A stretch of DNA of 64,000 nucleotides, from positions 1,268,014 through 1,332,013 of the forward strand of contig NW_020194558.1 of the NCBI RefSeq assembly GCF_002865645.1. Direction: 5' to 3'. The DNA comes from Hyaloscypha bicolor E (taxonomy: Eukaryota; Ascomycota; Leotiomycetes; Helotiales; Hyaloscyphaceae). Below, in pieces: positions 61,082 to 64,000 of the stretch. The notes beneath the pieces were generated by a model. It worked only from the letters and a program-made list of their open reading frames with translations. It ran no database searches and had not been told where the DNA came from. Numbering within the stretch: the stretch's first letter is position 1; the number at the start of each line of letters is the position of its first letter. Both the position numbers and the translations under genes were made by a program.

Positions 61082-64000
61082 TATTACGGGTATAGTATTT
61101 AGGGCTTAGAAAACAAGGTAAAAAGTTCCTTATAAAACGATTTAAAGCTAAGAAAAAGAAAACTAGAATATAGAAAGCTATAAGGAAATATATATATCCT
61201 ATAATATACTAGTTCCAAAGGAACTTAGTCTTTTAAATATCTCTAAATATATTTCAAGTATATTTCTCTAGTAAAGTAGCTATATTATATATATCTAGAA
61301 GATATCTAGTATTTAGTAAGATATCTCAAATACCGGATATCTGGAAATTATAATACTATTTCTCTCTTTATAATAAGCTCGTTTCCGAGCTTTATAAAAG
61401 CTATTAATCTATCTAATTTTATATTATACTTCTTCCTAAAATAAAACTAGTATTTCGAATATAAATATTATATATAAAAGGCTAATATCTTTATTATATA
61501 ACCTAGAAGAATTTATTATTATTATTATATAGTTCTAAATAAGTATTATTTTTTTATATAGTCTAGCTAGTATTATAGGTTTTATAAAAGTTCTAATATA
61601 TTAATATTATTATTATAGAAACTTTATAAAATTAGGGAACTATTACTTAATACTAAAGCTAGATACTATACTAGATCTTTATTCTAACTAATTTACTAAA
61701 TTTTATACTTTAGCCTATTTCTTACTAGCTTAACTATAATAACCCGTTTAATACTATATTCTTATTTATTATTTTCTAGTATTAATAAAGGCAGTTCCGG
61801 ATTTACTTAATCTAGTAAAGAATTCTAGGAATCTTTTTATAGCTTCTTTATATAGAAAACTAGATATATTCTTATAATTTCTAGTAGTTTTAGAAGAAAC
61901 GAATAGCTATATTATTCTAGAATCTCAAATAGGCCCTTTATTTAGTTCCCTAGCTTCTGGCTCAAATAATTAAATTTCTAGTACTTTATAATAACTTATA
62001 TTTTATTCCCGACTTTGAAATTAATTAAATAGTAATACTTATTAGCTTATATTATATATTATTTCTATATTTATTTTATATAGCCTTAAGTAAATTACTA
62101 TAATTTATATAATTAATTTACTAATACTTTAGCTTTATTTCTATTTAGCTTTTTCTTAGGTAAGTTAGCTTTAATAAGAAAGTTCTAGTTTAGAGAAATA
62201 TAAGGCTTATAATTCTTTTTAGTTATAAATAGAAACTAGCTAATAGTTTTATACTAAAAAAGGCTTATTAATAATTAATTATAGTAATTTATTCGTTTTA
62301 GTTATTCTAGTAATAGTTAATATATAAATATAATCTCTAATTAAGGTACTAATTAATAATCTCTATTTATTTATTTATTTATTTAGAAGTAATTAGTTAT
62401 AGAAAGCTTAAGCTTTATACTAATTCTCGTATAGAATTTGCTCTAAAAATCGGATATAAATTAGGGTTCCTAATCTAATATAATTATTTCTGAAATATCT
62501 ATTTAATATATTATATAAAGTAAAAATAAAAATACTAGCTATTTAGCTATAATTATATCTTATACTAGAATTATAATTAGGTACTTAAATAAGTAATTCA
62601 CGAATATAATAATTATATTATAGCCCGATTTGCTTTCTAAATAGCTTTTAAAGTCTATAATAATATATTACTAGAAGTAATTAGAAACTAGAAGAAAATA
62701 AAATGAATTAGGCTTTTTATTTCTAGATATATATAATCTTCTATAAGTATAATAATTATTATAAAAATAAAACAAAATAGATATTTAGAGCCAAATTAAA
62801 AAGAAGCTATAAACCCAAATACTTCTTCCTAAAAATAAAATTAATCCGAAGATTATTTATAACTTATAGCTTATAGTAATACTTTATAAAGTCGGCTTAT
62901 TTAATCCGGAATTCGGCCCTAAAAACCAAATATATATTAAAGACTTTCTAGAGAAGAATATTTCTATTAGAAATATAATTTCCCTAGAAAAAGATATTTT
63001 TTTAGAAGCTTTACTAGTAAACTTTATTATAATAGCCCTTATAGAAATACTATTAGAAGCTCTTACTAAATATAGTAGTTTATAATTTATAAATAAGATT
63101 CTATAAAATAGTTATATATTACTAGATCTAGAGAAGCTATATATAATAGCCTAAGCTAAAAGTAATATCTAGATATTATAAAATAGCCTTTTTTTATATT
63201 ATAGAAAACTTTATATTATAAAAAATAAAATAATTCCCGGACTATTTTTATGAATTACTTTAATTTATAAAATATATAATAAATCTTTTTCTAGATATTC
63301 TAGATATATAAAGCTCTATTAGTTATTAAAGAAGTAATATTACTAGCTATTTATAAATAAGAATATTAATTAATATTATAATAAAGTATTTATTTATTTA
63401 TTTAATTTTCTAGAATAATATATAAGCTTGAAATAATAATAAAATAAAAGCTTAGCTTATCTAGCTTATTAAAAAAAAAGCTTTTTAGTAATTATAAAGT
63501 ATTCTAAGATATAATAATTAGAATAGACTTTAAAAAAAGTATTTTAAAGATTCTTTAGTTTAGTTTTTTATTTTTCTAGTACTTATATTATAGTAAATAT
63601 TTCCTTATTATATATATTATAATTAAGCTTTATTAGAAGTATAATTTTAAAAAAAAATAAGTTATAGAATATTAAAGGCCTATTTCTGGGTTTTATTAAA
63701 AGAATAAACTAGTAATTATTTCTTTAAATATATTTATTTCTATTATTATAAATAAATCTAAATTATAGTATTATAGAACTAAAATAGAAATTATAGCTTT
63801 CTTTAGATAAATAGAAGCCTTTTAATATTACTCGAATTATTTAAAAGAAATATTCTCTTTTATAAATAAAATAAAAAGTCTAGTAATCTATTTATATTTT
63901 CTAATAAAATACTTATAAAAGTTATAGAAGCTAAAGAAGAACTATATGCCCTTAATTATTTTTAGAAATTACTAGTTATATATTATTTCGACTTTATTAG
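61082..64000 (-). mobile_element. Gypsy A, second copy (minus strand), cut by the window edge
   Basis: Reading the minus strand from 64000 downward gives sequence matching Gypsy A from about 25540 to its 3' LTR, which here is 61082-61343. This LTR contains about 34 bases near its start that the plus-strand copies lack. The part 62755-63388 runs in the opposite direction: it matches 26150-26790 of the first copy on the plus strand, so it is inverted inside this copy. The element continues beyond the right edge. RIP-type changes and stops are dense. Confidence 0.8.

Larger units (their letters stand above)
55870..64000. other. Second AT-rich, RIP-mutated block
   Basis: Same composition and CA/TG depletion as 3171-39300, with stops in all frames and no credible gene. 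56040-59000 is probably the inside of another retroelement, but I could not recognise any domain. The parts I can relate to other repeats (59005-59260, 60021-61075, 61082-64000) and the minisatellite at 59575-59760 are listed separately. Confidence 0.8.

Overview
The window looks like a chromosome segment of a filamentous ascomycete (Pezizomycotina, possibly Leotiomycetes; the class is a guess). Reasons: short GT-AG introns of about 47-78 bases, two HET-domain genes, a Clr5/ankyrin-type protein, Tc1, hAT-like and Gypsy elements, and two blocks of extreme A+T sequence with the scars expected of repeat-induced point mutation (RIP). In those blocks CpA and TpG are nearly gone, and conserved Gypsy codons are altered by C-to-T or G-to-A changes.

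Layout. 1-970: mixed sequence with the 3' end of an unidentified open frame, a 200-bp TA-flanked inverted-repeat element, and a minisatellite of about 59 bp whose units each carry an 18-bp palindrome. 971-3098: a dead Tc1/mariner element inserted at a TA inside one of those palindromes. 3171 to about 39300: AT-rich, RIP-mutated DNA without a credible gene. It holds two recognisable Gypsy-type LTR elements (about 22199-28417 and 30619-38202), solo or nested LTR fragments, microsatellites, and three small GC islands, each with a paired CACGTG hairpin. 39300-39600: an abrupt change into G-rich DNA.

39600-54830 is a gene island of normal composition: HET gene 1 (+, one intron); a 5'-truncated remnant of a glycoside-hydrolase-like gene; an intergenic stretch with a possible 37-aa membrane microprotein and a 168-bp hAT-like MITE; one large minus-strand gene (44557-48945) that I assemble from several exons (serine-protease fold, Clr5-like segment, ankyrin-like repeats, Cys-rich C-terminal part); a divergent gene for a C-terminally membrane-anchored protein, broken by a frameshift; two adjacent inverted-repeat elements; and HET gene 2 (+, HET plus a C-terminal WW-like tail). 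54830-55900 holds several small tandem and hairpin repeats. 55900-64000 is a second RIP-mutated AT block. It ends in a minus-strand partial copy of the first Gypsy element that carries an internal inversion.

Functional reading. HET domains mediate heterokaryon incompatibility, a regulated cell death on non-self contact. Both HET genes read intact, while the large gene and the membrane-protein gene between them each show apparent lesions: an in-frame stop or tiny intron, and single-base frame changes. The whole looks like a small, fast-evolving allorecognition-type island enclosed by RIP-mutated transposon DNA. That role is inference; domains, frames, splice sites and repeat structures are read from the sequence.
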